DNA of 46,532 bases from a virus (IMGVR_UViG_3300047548_001316:1-46532); one strand, 5' to 3'. Numbered from the stretch's first letter, positions 1-6,944 are shown. The notes: a model not told the origin generated them from the letters alone. Program-made: numbers and translations.

Positions 1-2
1 CG

Positions 3-251
3 TGCTTTTGGCTGCTGGTGGGCGCGGGCTGTGTGTGGCTCCGCGTGGCATCTCAGCGGGCGAAGGTGCAGGCGGGGCTGGGCGGCCTCGTCCAGGTATT
101 CAGTAATCTATTCACTCTTGGTGACAACATGACGTTGACGTGGACAGGTCACCCAAACTCGAACATTGACAAGGACGTTGGGCTACAGCGCAAGGCGGCG
201 GGTGTGCTGGGGGGGGGTGACGAACTCGTCCACGGGAGGCGGCGTGCTTGA
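3..251 (+). CDS. Tail-fibre protein, upstream fragment (open at the left edge, frame broken)
   Basis: The frame is open from the first bases of the window, so the true start lies outside it. It encodes a fibre-like stretch ending in Gln-Arg-Lys-Ala-Ala-Gly-Val-Leu at a run of nine G (209-217). After that run this frame gives an unrelated tail and stops at 251, while the frame one base on continues in the same style (Val-Thr-Asn-Ser-Ser-Thr-Gly-Gly-Gly). Phage fibres commonly read as an 'AAGV..VT..STGGG' passage, so I infer one gene split by a one-base indel in the G run. The GTG at 18 is only the first in-frame start-like codon. Base composition is clearly more GC-rich than the rest of the window. 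Confidence 0.55.
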   Translation, partial: CFWLLVGAGCVWLRVASQRAKVQAGLGGLVQVFSNLFTLGDNMTLTWTGHPNSNIDKDVGLQRKAAGVLGGGDELVHGRRRA

Positions 252-1056
252 ATTTTATCAAGTCTCCACTCCATCAGCCCCGTCTTCTAACAGTGCGCGA
301 ATTTACTCCAAGGATGTCAGCGGCACCGCCGAAATGTTCGTGATGGATGAGGCGGGCAACGAGACGCAAATCAGCCCTCACAACCACAATGCACCGCCCT
401 CACTGATTGACGACGCTTACGACGAGATCGGCTATTCTGCGAACTATTACACAGGCATTGTGACCTGGACAAACCGCGACCGCGAACTGGCTGGTAAGCA
501 AAATGCGCGACAATATGAAACGTTTGATGAGTATAACACGAGACTTGGATTAAGTAGTGAAAAATCTTTAGTGCAGTTGGATTGGGATGAGGTTCAATTA
601 GGACATGTTTCTAAAAGAGAAGAAGATAGATTATCGTGGTTACAACGTAAAACCGCATGGGAAGAAGATGATCGTAATAGTGGTAATGTTTTTGCTGAGC
701 CAGAACCAGAAGTATTAACCGCAAAACCAAAACCACAATGGCTTATTAAGCAATTAGCTCAAAGAGATGCGTTTCTCCTAAAAAGATCATCTCGTTTGGT
801 GTTATATCCCGAAGCAGAAATGTATCAAATCCATGATTGGATGTATGATAATGGATTAGACCCCGACAATGTTCCACAAATTATCAACAATGCATTTCCG
901 GCTGGAGTCGAGCGTAAAAAAGCATTGTCCCGCTGGAATAAAGCCGTTCGAGTTCCAAGAGATCACCATCTTGTTAATCTAATTGGGTCATTAATGACGC
1001 CTCCTCTAACACCAGAACAAATTGATGCTGCATGGGATTATATTTTAGTGCGTTGA
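166..1056 (+). CDS. Tail-fibre protein, downstream part of the frame-broken left-edge gene
   Basis: This frame carries the C-terminal ~280 residues of a fibre-type protein. The first credible residues follow the nine-G run at 209-217, and the TTG at 166 is a formal start only. Residues ~25-70 resemble the fibre passage seen in many environmental phages: Ser/Thr/Gly-rich, then Ser-Ala-Arg-Ile-Tyr-Ser-Lys-Asp, ending in Ile-Ser-Pro-His-Asn. Residues ~115-190 are charged and Trp-rich (Glu-Thr-Phe-Asp-Glu-Tyr-Asn and Trp-Leu-Gln-Arg-Lys), probably helical and likely near the fibre tip or a chaperone-binding end. GC content falls abruptly around 500-540 inside the gene, as if the two halves have different histories. 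The function as a receptor-binding or fibre component is inferred from family style and neighbours. Confidence 0.6.
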   Translation: MTRTLGYSARRRVCWGGVTNSSTGGGVLEFYQVSTPSAPSSNSARIYSKDVSGTAEMFVMDEAGNETQISPHNHNAPPSLIDDAYDEIGYSANYYTGIVTWTNRDRELAGKQNARQYETFDEYNTRLGLSSEKSLVQLDWDEVQLGHVSKREEDRLSWLQRKTAWEEDDRNSGNVFAEPEPEVLTAKPKPQWLIKQLAQRDAFLLKRSSRLVLYPEAEMYQIHDWMYDNGLDPDNVPQIINNAFPAGVERKKALSRWNKAVRVPRDHHLVNLIGSLMTPPLTPEQIDAAWDYILVR

Positions 1057-1071
1057 TATAAGACTATACCG

Positions 1072-1079
1072 TATAAATA
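1072..1079 (+). promoter_or_regulatory. Late-promoter-like box TATAAATA
   Basis: Exact match to the T4 late promoter core TATAAATA, ending 6 nt before the ATG at 1086. In T4 transcription starts about 6 nt after this core, which would put the 5' end at or next to the start codon. Confidence 0.6.
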
Positions 1080-1085
1080 AGTTAT

Positions 1086-2150
1086 ATGGCACTTGGTAAA
1101 GCTAATATCAGAATGAGTGAAATGACGGATACTCCGTCTCTTTCATCCTTAACAGGGTCCGAAGAAATTTGGATCAGTGATAGCGGCATATCAAAAAAAG
1201 CAACCGTTCAAAGTGTTGCCGATTTAGGTGGAGGTGGTTTATCGAATATAACAGAGACACTTCATACATCAGCACCAAATGACACAATAAATGCAGAGCA
1301 GTTAGAAGTTACTGGTGGATCAACAAACGTTGATTTAGTTTTAACACCGAAGGGAACAGGAGCGTTTATTGTTGGTCCTGAACCAGATGGGACATCGACA
1401 GGTGGAAATAAAAGAGGGCAATATGCTGTAGATTTACAGATTGTTAAAAGTAATGCTATTGAGGTAGCAGGAGGTAATTATTCTTTTGCGGCTGGTCGAT
1501 ATAACCGACCAACAGGGGAGAATGCTACAGCAATAGGTTTTGGTAACGTTGCATCGGGGGCAAGCAGTGTGGCTTTAGGGCCGACATCCAATGCATCTGG
1601 GTCAGGAGCAGCGGCATTAGTTGGTGGTATTGCGTCTGGGGAAAATTCTTTTGCTGTTGGTTCTAATTCTGGGGCTGGTGGTCGCAGCTCAATTGCTTTA
1701 GGTGAATATGGTGGTGCCCGGACAAACATGATAGTTCATTCTGGGTATGGGGTTAGATGGGGAAATCATCAAACTGTTTTCTGGTTAGCATCACAAGTTA
1801 CAACTAACAACACCCCAACGGCAATGACCGTTTTAGACGCTCTCGGGGAAAAACTAACCATTACATCAGGACGGGTATCCAGTTTTCACATACAGATTGT
1901 TGGAATAAAATCGGATGGTAGTACTGTTGCGAGATATTCACGTCAAGTGACTATTAAAAATGTTTCTGGAACAACATCTCTTGTTGGTGGTGTTACAATA
2001 CTTGGGTCTGATGAACCAAATGGTACATCTATCAGTATCACTGAGGATGACACTAACGATGCTCTTAAAATTGAGGTCACTGGTATAGCCTCAGAAACAT
2101 GGCGTTGGTACGCATCTTTATGGGGACCAGAACTTGCTTACGGAACTTAA
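1086..2150 (+). CDS. Tail fibre with YadA-head-like (Hep/Hag) repeats
   Basis: 354-residue fibre protein. The N-terminal ~50 residues resemble a fibre attachment segment (Ser-Leu-Thr-Gly-Ser-Glu-Glu). Residues ~132-212 hold degenerate left-handed beta-roll repeats of the YadA-head type, alternating Ala-Ser-Gly with Ser-Val-Ala-Leu-Gly, Ser-Phe-Ala-Val-Gly and Ser-Ile-Ala-Leu-Gly. In trimeric autotransporters these form a beta-roll; in phages they occur in trimeric fibres. The C-terminal ~130 residues look like a beta-sandwich found in phage fibres. A TATAAATA box sits 6 nt before the ATG and there is no Shine-Dalgarno motif. Role: host recognition, inferred. Confidence 0.75.
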   Translation: MALGKANIRMSEMTDTPSLSSLTGSEEIWISDSGISKKATVQSVADLGGGGLSNITETLHTSAPNDTINAEQLEVTGGSTNVDLVLTPKGTGAFIVGPEPDGTSTGGNKRGQYAVDLQIVKSNAIEVAGGNYSFAAGRYNRPTGENATAIGFGNVASGASSVALGPTSNASGSGAAALVGGIASGENSFAVGSNSGAGGRSSIALGEYGGARTNMIVHSGYGVRWGNHQTVFWLASQVTTNNTPTAMTVLDALGEKLTITSGRVSSFHIQIVGIKSDGSTVARYSRQVTIKNVSGTTSLVGGVTILGSDEPNGTSISITEDDTNDALKIEVTGIASETWRWYASLWGPELAYGT

Positions 2151-2159
2151 TTAATTTTT

Positions 2160-3326
2160 ATGGCTGACTCACATTTTTATCGCGAATCTCTTTTTACCGA
2201 AGTTGCATCGGTCCCAACCCCTTCATCAGGATTAGTTGCAGTCTATGCTAAGACTGATAGTAAGTTATATTATAAGGATGATGTTGGGACAGAAGTTGAA
2301 ATAGGTGGTAGTGGATCATCTATACCCGGGTCATCAAACTTATGGATTCCTGCTGCACAACTAGTTCCAAAAACAACTAACGGATGCGGAGTCAATTCAA
2401 GAGAAACAGATACATATGATCAAAATTATGATACATGTGTATTCGATTCTGTGAATGCTGAATATGGTGATTTCACTGTTGTAATGCCTGACAACTATAA
2501 TCTTGGAACTATCACTGCGAAGTTTCATTGGACTGCATTTACAGCCTCAACAGGAACAGTTGCATGGGGCATTAAAGGAGTATCATTGACAGACAATGAT
2601 TCCATTGATCTTGATGCAGGAACAGCACAAACAGTAACAGATACATATATTTTATCTGGAGATGAGCATGTCACAGACTATACATCTTCTGTAACAATTG
2701 CCGGAACACCTCTTGCAAATGAGCGAGTGCAATTTACAGTCTTTCGTGATCCAACTATTGATACATTAGCGGCTGATGCTGAATTAATCGGAATCGAAAT
2801 TGTGTATAATGGTGGTGGAAATGGTGGGTCAGGAATCGGTGGAACAGTGTTTAGAGCAGATGCTTCTGACTTTATTCCAACAACAACGAATGGATGTGGT
2901 GTTGATTCACAAGAGACAGCTACAAATGATATTAACAGAGATTTTCTAACATTTGCAGATACTGTTGATAGTAGTGCGATGTTTTGGTTTAATTGGCCTT
3001 CGGGATGGAATACTGCAAAAGTGTCATTCTTTTGGACAGCAACAACAGGAACCGGATCGGTTGTTTGGAGTGCAGCAATGCGAACATTTTCTGATGGTGA
3101 TTCTACTGATCTTGCTCTTGGAACGGCACAAACTGTTACTGATGCCGCAGGATCAGCGAATACAGTTAGACAATCAGGGGCAACGAGTGGAATTACACCC
3201 GCAGGAACAATTGGAGCAGGTAAACGAACAGTATTGAAAATATCTCGTTTGGCAAACAGCGATGGTGCTGATGATATGGCTGCAACCGCTTATTTGGAAG
3301 GTGTGATGATTGAGAAAGCATCATAA
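2160..3326 (+). CDS. Tail-fibre/virion protein with a tandem duplicated beta-domain
   Basis: 388 residues. The N-terminal ~48 residues form a small attachment-like segment (Leu-Tyr-Tyr-Lys-Asp-Asp-Val-Gly). Two homologous domains follow at residues ~61-217 and ~230-385. Each opens with Thr-Thr-Asn-Gly-Cys-Gly-Val-(N/D)-Ser, has a central Phe-x-Trp-Thr-Ala block, then Gly-Thr-Ala-Gln-Thr-Val-Thr-Asp, and ends with an Ala-rich strand. A Gly-rich linker (~218-228) separates them. This Asn-Gly-Cys type of beta-domain recurs in marine phage fibres; carbohydrate binding is plausible but not shown. It lies 9 nt after the previous gene in a co-directional fibre operon. Confidence 0.65.
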   Translation: MADSHFYRESLFTEVASVPTPSSGLVAVYAKTDSKLYYKDDVGTEVEIGGSGSSIPGSSNLWIPAAQLVPKTTNGCGVNSRETDTYDQNYDTCVFDSVNAEYGDFTVVMPDNYNLGTITAKFHWTAFTASTGTVAWGIKGVSLTDNDSIDLDAGTAQTVTDTYILSGDEHVTDYTSSVTIAGTPLANERVQFTVFRDPTIDTLAADAELIGIEIVYNGGGNGGSGIGGTVFRADASDFIPTTTNGCGVDSQETATNDINRDFLTFADTVDSSAMFWFNWPSGWNTAKVSFFWTATTGTGSVVWSAAMRTFSDGDSTDLALGTAQTVTDAAGSANTVRQSGATSGITPAGTIGAGKRTVLKISRLANSDGADDMAATAYLEGVMIEKAS

Positions 3327-3332
3327 TATTTT

Positions 3333-3947
3333 ATGGGTAGAAGAGTGAGACATTTCAATCCTGGACATGCGGGCGCGACTCTTGCACTTGATTCTCGGTT
3401 TATAACGGGCTTGAGTAACACTGATCCTGTAACAACATGGGAGGATAGGTCTAGTTCAAACAACGATGCCACCCAAGGGACTGCTAATGATAGACCACTT
3501 TTTCAGACTGCATACCAAGGGGGTTGTCCTGCATTACAATTCGATGGAGCAACGGATCATTTAGATTTTGCATCCAGTATAATAAGCGGAACTCCGGATG
3601 GTTCAGTTGTATTTTGTTTTAAACTTGACACGGACCCGCCCGCTAGTGCGACTAAAGCGGGGCCAGTTTTTGGTGATTTTGGAACAGCAGCAGCATTAAA
3701 TGTGTTTCCATGGACAGACGGAAACATTTATGATGATTTTGGCTCAACTGTCCGCTCTAATGCGGGGGACCCTTCATTATCTTTCACGACGACCCGTGTT
3801 GTCTATCAACATTCCGCAACAAATGATTGGGTTATTTTTTTATCGACGGAACGTTGTTTTATTCTAAAGTCTCCAATGTTGTTAGTTGGTCTGGGGCTCA
3901 AACTATCGGTCCCGCAGGAAATACATATTTCTTATATGGACATCTAA
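3333..3947 (+). CDS. LamG/concanavalin-like tail-fibre protein, N-terminal part (frame interrupted)
   Basis: Encodes the first ~169 residues of a lectin-like protein beginning Met-Gly-Arg-Arg-Val-Arg-His-Phe-Asn-Pro-Gly-His. It then contains the LamG-style core: Thr-Trp-Glu-Asp-Arg, Arg-Pro-Leu-Phe and Leu-Gln-Phe-Asp-Gly-Ala-x-Asp. Homology to the complete paralogue at 4498-5223 stops at a seven-T run (3835-3841); beyond it this frame encodes ~35 unrelated residues to a stop at 3947. The continuation lies one base back, in the frame ending at 4042. In this frame the sequence reads T-TTT-TTA, a known minus-one slippery heptamer, so a programmed shift cannot be excluded, but a one-base deletion or assembly error is simpler. 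Confidence 0.6.
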   Translation: MGRRVRHFNPGHAGATLALDSRFITGLSNTDPVTTWEDRSSSNNDATQGTANDRPLFQTAYQGGCPALQFDGATDHLDFASSIISGTPDGSVVFCFKLDTDPPASATKAGPVFGDFGTAAALNVFPWTDGNIYDDFGSTVRSNAGDPSLSFTTTRVVYQHSATNDWVIFLSTERCFILKSPMLLVGLGLKLSVPQEIHISYMDI

Positions 3948-4042
3948 TGAATGCAACATTTTTACCCAAAAAACTTACAAACTCTCAAAGAAAGAGACTA
4001 GAACATGCTACAGCATTTTCATTTAAAGTCCCCTGTAACTAA
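3827..4042 (+). CDS. LamG-like tail-fibre protein, C-terminal part (frame interrupted)
   Basis: This is the continuation of the gene starting at 3333, in the minus-one frame after the T run. It encodes Phe-Ile-Asp-Gly-Thr-Leu-Phe, a Gly-rich strand and the terminal Arg-Lys-Arg-Leu-Glu-His-Ala-Thr-Ala-Phe-Ser-Phe-Lys. That tail matches the end of the paralogue at 4498-5223 (Arg-Arg-Val-Glu-His-Ala-Ala-Ala-Phe-Ser-Phe-Lys). The TTG at 3827 is unlikely to be a true start. Joined, the two pieces would make a protein of ~236 residues, close to the 241 of the paralogue. Confidence 0.55.
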   Translation: MGYFFIDGTLFYSKVSNVVSWSGAQTIGPAGNTYFLYGHLMNATFLPKKLTNSQRKRLEHATAFSFKVPCN

Positions 4043-4048
4043 TAAATA
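4041..4048 (+). promoter_or_regulatory. Late-promoter-like box AATAAATA
   Basis: Box ends 5 nt before the ATG at 4054. One of the recurring NNTAAATA elements in front of structural genes. Confidence 0.5.
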
Positions 4049-4053
4049 CATTT

Positions 4054-4497
4054 ATGACGAAAAAATATTACAACACAACCACATTCAACAGAGTTGATAT
4101 CGAAGATTCAACAATGGAGCTTTGGATTTCGGTAAACAATCCAAAAGCTGAAATCTATCAACTTGTTCCTGAACAACCGCCACATGATCCGGAAACACAA
4201 AGAGTAGAATGGGGTTCTACAGGATGGGTAATTATTGATCTTACGGCAGAAGAAATTACGGCAAAAACACGCAAAGTCTGGCCGACAAAAGCTGAATTTT
4301 GGAATGAATTTACGAGTGCAGAACAAATTGCAATTATGGACTCTACTATTCCCGATATCAGACTTCTTGATCGGCAGCTTCTTGTTTGGCCTGGAGAGGT
4401 TTGGAGCGATGATGTTCGTGTACAAGCTGGTTTAGATGGGCTTGTTGGTGTTGGTATTCTAACACCAGAACGCAAAACTGAAATATTAAGTAAGTAA
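4054..4497 (+). CDS. Small tail-fibre-associated protein, possible fibre assembly chaperone
   Basis: 147 residues, not confidently recognised. The N-terminal ~60 residues look beta-rich (Thr-Thr-Thr-Phe-Asn-Arg-Val-Asp; Trp-Val-Ile-Ile-Asp-Leu-Thr). The C-terminal half is helical with Phe-Trp-Asn-Glu-Phe-Thr-Ser-Ala-Glu-Gln and Val-Gly-Ile-Leu-Thr-Pro-Glu-Arg. Short proteins with such a tail often follow fibre genes and act as fibre chaperones or small structural proteins. It lies between two paralogous LamG-type genes and its stop abuts the ATG of the next gene (4498), which argues for a joint role. It has its own upstream AATAAATA box. The chaperone role is inferred from size and position only. 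Confidence 0.45.
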   Translation: MTKKYYNTTTFNRVDIEDSTMELWISVNNPKAEIYQLVPEQPPHDPETQRVEWGSTGWVIIDLTAEEITAKTRKVWPTKAEFWNEFTSAEQIAIMDSTIPDIRLLDRQLLVWPGEVWSDDVRVQAGLDGLVGVGILTPERKTEILSK

Positions 4498-5223
4498 ATG
4501 CATAGACGAGCTCGTCATTTCAATCCTGGGCACGCTGGCGCTGTGTTAGCTCTGGACTCGCGGTTTATTACCGGACTGAGTGATGGCGATTCAGTGGCGA
4601 CTTGGGAGGATCGGACAAACAATAATTATGACGTTACGCAGTCAAGCAGTGGATCAAGACCCTTGTTCAAGGCAGCGCAATCTGGAGGCTCTAGCGTTGT
4701 TCGGTTTGACGGTTCAAATGATCGATTGTTGCGATCTGATACAGGATTTCCGACTGGCGATTTTACAACAATAGTCGTGGCAAAAGAAACCCGCACATTG
4801 TCAGGCGGTCAATACGGGGCTGTTTTTCATTACGGAGCAGCATCAATTGGAGCTTCGGTTTTTGTCCTGTTTGGAGATGATTCTAATATTGGAGATGATT
4901 CGTTTGGAGCGAGTCAATTCGGAGACGCTTTCGGAGTAGCAAACTCGACAGGAAGATATATAATTGGGCGGATAAGTCGCACATCAACATCATATGATGC
5001 AAGAGTCGATGGCGGTTCCTCTTCAAGCAAGACAATGACCACTAGCACATCATTAAGAGGTGCGGATGGATTTTCGATTGGAGCATATAATCCAGGGGTG
5101 GGTGGTGGAAACTTAAATGGGGATGTTGGGGTCATTGCTATATTTTCCTCTGCTCTTAGTTCACCACTGAGCCGACGCGTAGAACACGCGGCCGCGTTTA
5201 GCTTTAAGATCGCATGCCAATGA
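4498..5223 (+). CDS. LamG/concanavalin-like tail-fibre or receptor-binding protein
   Basis: 241 residues, intact paralogue of the frame-broken gene at 3333-4042. The N-terminus reads Arg-His-Phe-Asn-Pro-Gly-His-Ala-Gly-Ala. The middle has Trp-Glu-Asp-Arg, Arg-Pro-Leu-Phe and Val-Arg-Phe-Asp-Gly-Ser-Asn-Asp, typical of a concanavalin/LamG jelly-roll. The C-terminus is Arg-Arg-Val-Glu-His-Ala-Ala-Ala-Phe-Ser-Phe-Lys. Such domains in phage fibres usually bind surface glycans; that role is inferred. It starts immediately after the previous stop and overlaps the next gene by 10 nt. Codons here are noticeably more GC-rich than in its paralogue, suggesting separate acquisition rather than a recent local duplication. 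Confidence 0.6.
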   Translation: MHRRARHFNPGHAGAVLALDSRFITGLSDGDSVATWEDRTNNNYDVTQSSSGSRPLFKAAQSGGSSVVRFDGSNDRLLRSDTGFPTGDFTTIVVAKETRTLSGGQYGAVFHYGAASIGASVFVLFGDDSNIGDDSFGASQFGDAFGVANSTGRYIIGRISRTSTSYDARVDGGSSSSKTMTTSTSLRGADGFSIGAYNPGVGGGNLNGDVGVIAIFSSALSSPLSRRVEHAAAFSFKIACQ

Positions 5224-5675
5224 CCACGCTCTACCTCGACAACCAAACCCGCACCAAGACAGATGAAAGTAACAAAATGACATCAATATTCAAACAACCA
5301 GTATCTCTTTTGTTTATCAAAGCGAATACGTTTGAGCTGTTGAAAGATTTTGAATATCATGTTGGTCAATTTCCATCTGATGATATTATTGTTGTACCAA
5401 CAGGTTTTACTACAGATTTAGCATCAATTCCCCGGCTACTATGGTTTATATTTCCACCGACAGGTTCATATGGAAAAGCAGCAATTATACACGATTATCT
5501 TATTGTAGAAAATAAGCGAACACGTAAGGAGTGTGATGATATTTTCTTAGAAGCGATGAAGGTAGATGATGTTGGGTTTTTTACCAGAAACATCATCTAC
5601 CTTGGTGTGCGCTTTTACAACACTATTATTCTTCAACTGTCCAAAATGCTGCATCTCCTCGCCCATGCTTTTTGA
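5214..5675 (+). CDS. DUF1353 family protein
   Basis: The core matches DUF1353: Val-Pro-Thr-Gly-Phe-Thr-Thr-Asp-Leu-Ala-Ser-Ile-Pro-Arg, then Phe-Pro-Pro-Thr-Gly-Ser-Tyr-Gly-Lys-Ala-Ala, then Ile-His-Asp-Tyr and a Lys-Glu-Cys-Asp-Asp-Ile-Phe-Leu-Glu-Ala-Met helix. This family is common in phage structural or lysis regions; its biochemical role is not established. The first 21 residues from the ATG at 5214 are polar and non-conserved, so the ATG at 5277 is a credible alternative start (133 residues). The C-terminal ~28 residues are hydrophobic and could touch a membrane. The 3' end overlaps the convergent RadA-like gene by 50 nt. Confidence 0.75.
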   Translation: MPMTTLYLDNQTRTKTDESNKMTSIFKQPVSLLFIKANTFELLKDFEYHVGQFPSDDIIVVPTGFTTDLASIPRLLWFIFPPTGSYGKAAIIHDYLIVENKRTRKECDDIFLEAMKVDDVGFFTRNIIYLGVRFYNTIILQLSKMLHLLAHAF

Positions 5676-6525
5676 TCTTTCCAGAATCACTAAGACCTTT
5701 GATCAAAGTATAAGCTTTCGAAGAAGTGACATTCAATTCTCTGATTACTCTCTCTTTGGTGATGAACGGTGACTCGGTCATTTTGAGTATGTTATTGATT
5801 TGTTCGTCACTCATTGCAGACTTTGATTTCACATTTACGATTTCACGCGTAACATCAAACTCAAACCCACGGTGGCCGAACAAAAACGAAAACTGCTTCG
5901 TTGGACCATAACGATTCTTTGACGAACCAATCATCCGGTATTCCTCGAGATCTGGATCCAACTCAATTTGAAAGTTAGCACCAACAGCGTGTGTAATATA
6001 CGTTGAACCTTTGTATTGACCAGATTTTGTAAGGTGAAGAATCACCCCAATAGCACATTCAAATTGCTCACAATAATCAATGATTTTATCAACAATTTTC
6101 TTTTCCCTTTTCTCTTTTGGGAGATCTTCATCGAGTGTAATACATGGAAATGAGTCAATGATTACGATATCTGACTCCCGGCAGATGTCTTTGATCTTGT
6201 TGATGTCTGTTTCGTTAGAAAGCAGCACATCTTCAACACCAAGTCGACGACAGTTGAATGCTACCTGCCGAAGATCTTCTTCTCCAGTAAGATAAGCAAC
6301 TCGTTTTCCCTGAAGTGCAAGAGAGTTAAGGATCTGAAGAAGTGCACTAGATTTACCAGCACCTGCAACACCTGTAAGTGTGAAAGACAATCCAGGAAGA
6401 ATACCGCTCCCAAACAGCTCATCAATTTTTTCAATTCCCGTTTTCATCCTATTGAAAAACCGATCTGGGATTTCAATATCTGAAACTTTGGTAAGTTTTG
6501 TAATCGTATTTGATGTGGATCTCAT
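5626..6525 (-). CDS. RadA-like RecA-fold ATPase with a C-terminal winged-helix-like domain
   Basis: 299 residues. Walker A Gly-Val-Ala-Gly-Ala-Gly-Lys-Ser-Ser at 52-60 and Walker B Val-Ile-Ile-Asp-Ser at 121-125. A Lys-Asn-Arg-Tyr-Gly motif at 203-207 corresponds to the KNRFG motif of RadA/Sms, the bacterial branch-migration ATPase. The zinc finger and Lon-like domain of full-length RadA are missing. Residues ~240-299 instead look like a winged helix (Lys-Glu-Arg-Val-Ile-Arg-Glu-Leu-Asn-Val; Gly-Arg-Gly-Asp-Ala-Ala-Phe-Trp), a likely DNA-binding tail. Probable role: a DNA helicase or recombination ATPase in replication. No NNTAAATA late box; a TATAAT-like hexamer lies at 6554-6559 on the minus strand, which would fit early expression. 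The 3' end overlaps DUF1353. Confidence 0.75.
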   Translation of the reverse strand: MRSTSNTITKLTKVSDIEIPDRFFNRMKTGIEKIDELFGSGILPGLSFTLTGVAGAGKSSALLQILNSLALQGKRVAYLTGEEDLRQVAFNCRRLGVEDVLLSNETDINKIKDICRESDIVIIDSFPCITLDEDLPKEKREKKIVDKIIDYCEQFECAIGVILHLTKSGQYKGSTYITHAVGANFQIELDPDLEEYRMIGSSKNRYGPTKQFSFLFGHRGFEFDVTREIVNVKSKSAMSDEQINNILKMTESPFITKERVIRELNVTSSKAYTLIKGLSDSGKIKKHGRGDAAFWTVEE

Positions 6526-6588
6526 TATAATTGAAGTATTGTTTCTTTCTTCAATTATACGGTTTTTCCTTTGGAATTTTTGTACTTT

Positions 6589-6744
6589 TTAACTTTTCTC
6601 CTGTTTGTACTTTCCTATTAATTCCTCAAGAATTTTGAGACTTTGTTCGAGAGCGAGCTGACCAGGAATGGACAACCTTTCAAAGGTAAGAACTTCTGCA
6701 ATTAACTCAGCACTTGTCTTTACCTTTGAAAGGTTGTCATCCAT
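6589..6744 (-). CDS. Small unknown protein, 51 residues
   Basis: Reading on the minus strand from the ATG at 6744-6742 gives Met-Asp-Asp-Asn-Leu-Ser-Lys-Val-Lys and ends Tyr-Lys-Gln-Glu-Lys-Ser at the TAA at 6591-6589. The ATG overlaps the stop of the preceding gene by one base (TAATG), a common translational-coupling arrangement, which supports it as a real gene. The product is charged and mostly helical, with no recognised domain. The coding sequence contains a perfect 19-bp inverted repeat (6671-6689 with 6720-6738). Confidence 0.55.
   Translation of the reverse strand: MDDNLSKVKTSAELIAEVLTFERLSIPGQLALEQSLKILEELIGKYKQEKS
6671..6738. repeat. Perfect 19-bp inverted repeat, 30-nt loop, with nested palindromes
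   Basis: The arm 6671-6689 is the exact reverse complement of 6720-6738. Each arm contains a 13-bp palindrome of form ACCTTTSAAAGGT (6675-6687 and 6722-6734). The repeat lies wholly within the 51-residue gene and could form a stable mRNA hairpin or two protein-binding sites. Confidence 0.85.
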
Positions 6745-6944
6745 TAGTCAATATTATCTAATTGTGTTAATGTTTGATCAACCCCATTTTCGATAATAGA
6801 TTGAGCTTTATCTATCCAATGTAGAGTGGTCTCATATAATTCTGTATCATTTATATCTTCAATGATATTTTCTAACTCCTCAAAAGCAATATCAATACTT
6901 TCGACGCAAGAAGCAATATCTCTTTTAATATGTGATTTATTCAT
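6744..6944 (-). CDS. Small acidic helical protein of unknown function
   Basis: 66 residues, strongly acidic and predicted helical (Phe-Glu-Glu-Leu-Glu-Asn-Ile-Ile-Glu-Asp-Ile-Asn; Ile-Asp-Lys-Ala-Gln-Ser-Ile-Ile-Glu-Asn). No domain recognised. It lies 8 nt after the metallopeptidase-like gene and is coupled by TAATG to the following 51-residue gene, so the three are probably co-transcribed. Small phage proteins of this kind may modify host functions; nothing in the sequence proves it. Confidence 0.6.
   Translation of the reverse strand: MNKSHIKRDIASCVESIDIAFEELENIIEDINDTELYETTLHWIDKAQSIIENGVDQTLTQLDNID

Noticed and set aside
3827-3841. Programmed frameshift as an established fact
   Set aside because: Only the heptamer is seen; no downstream pseudoknot was found and the paralogue needs no shift. 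Kept as a possibility.
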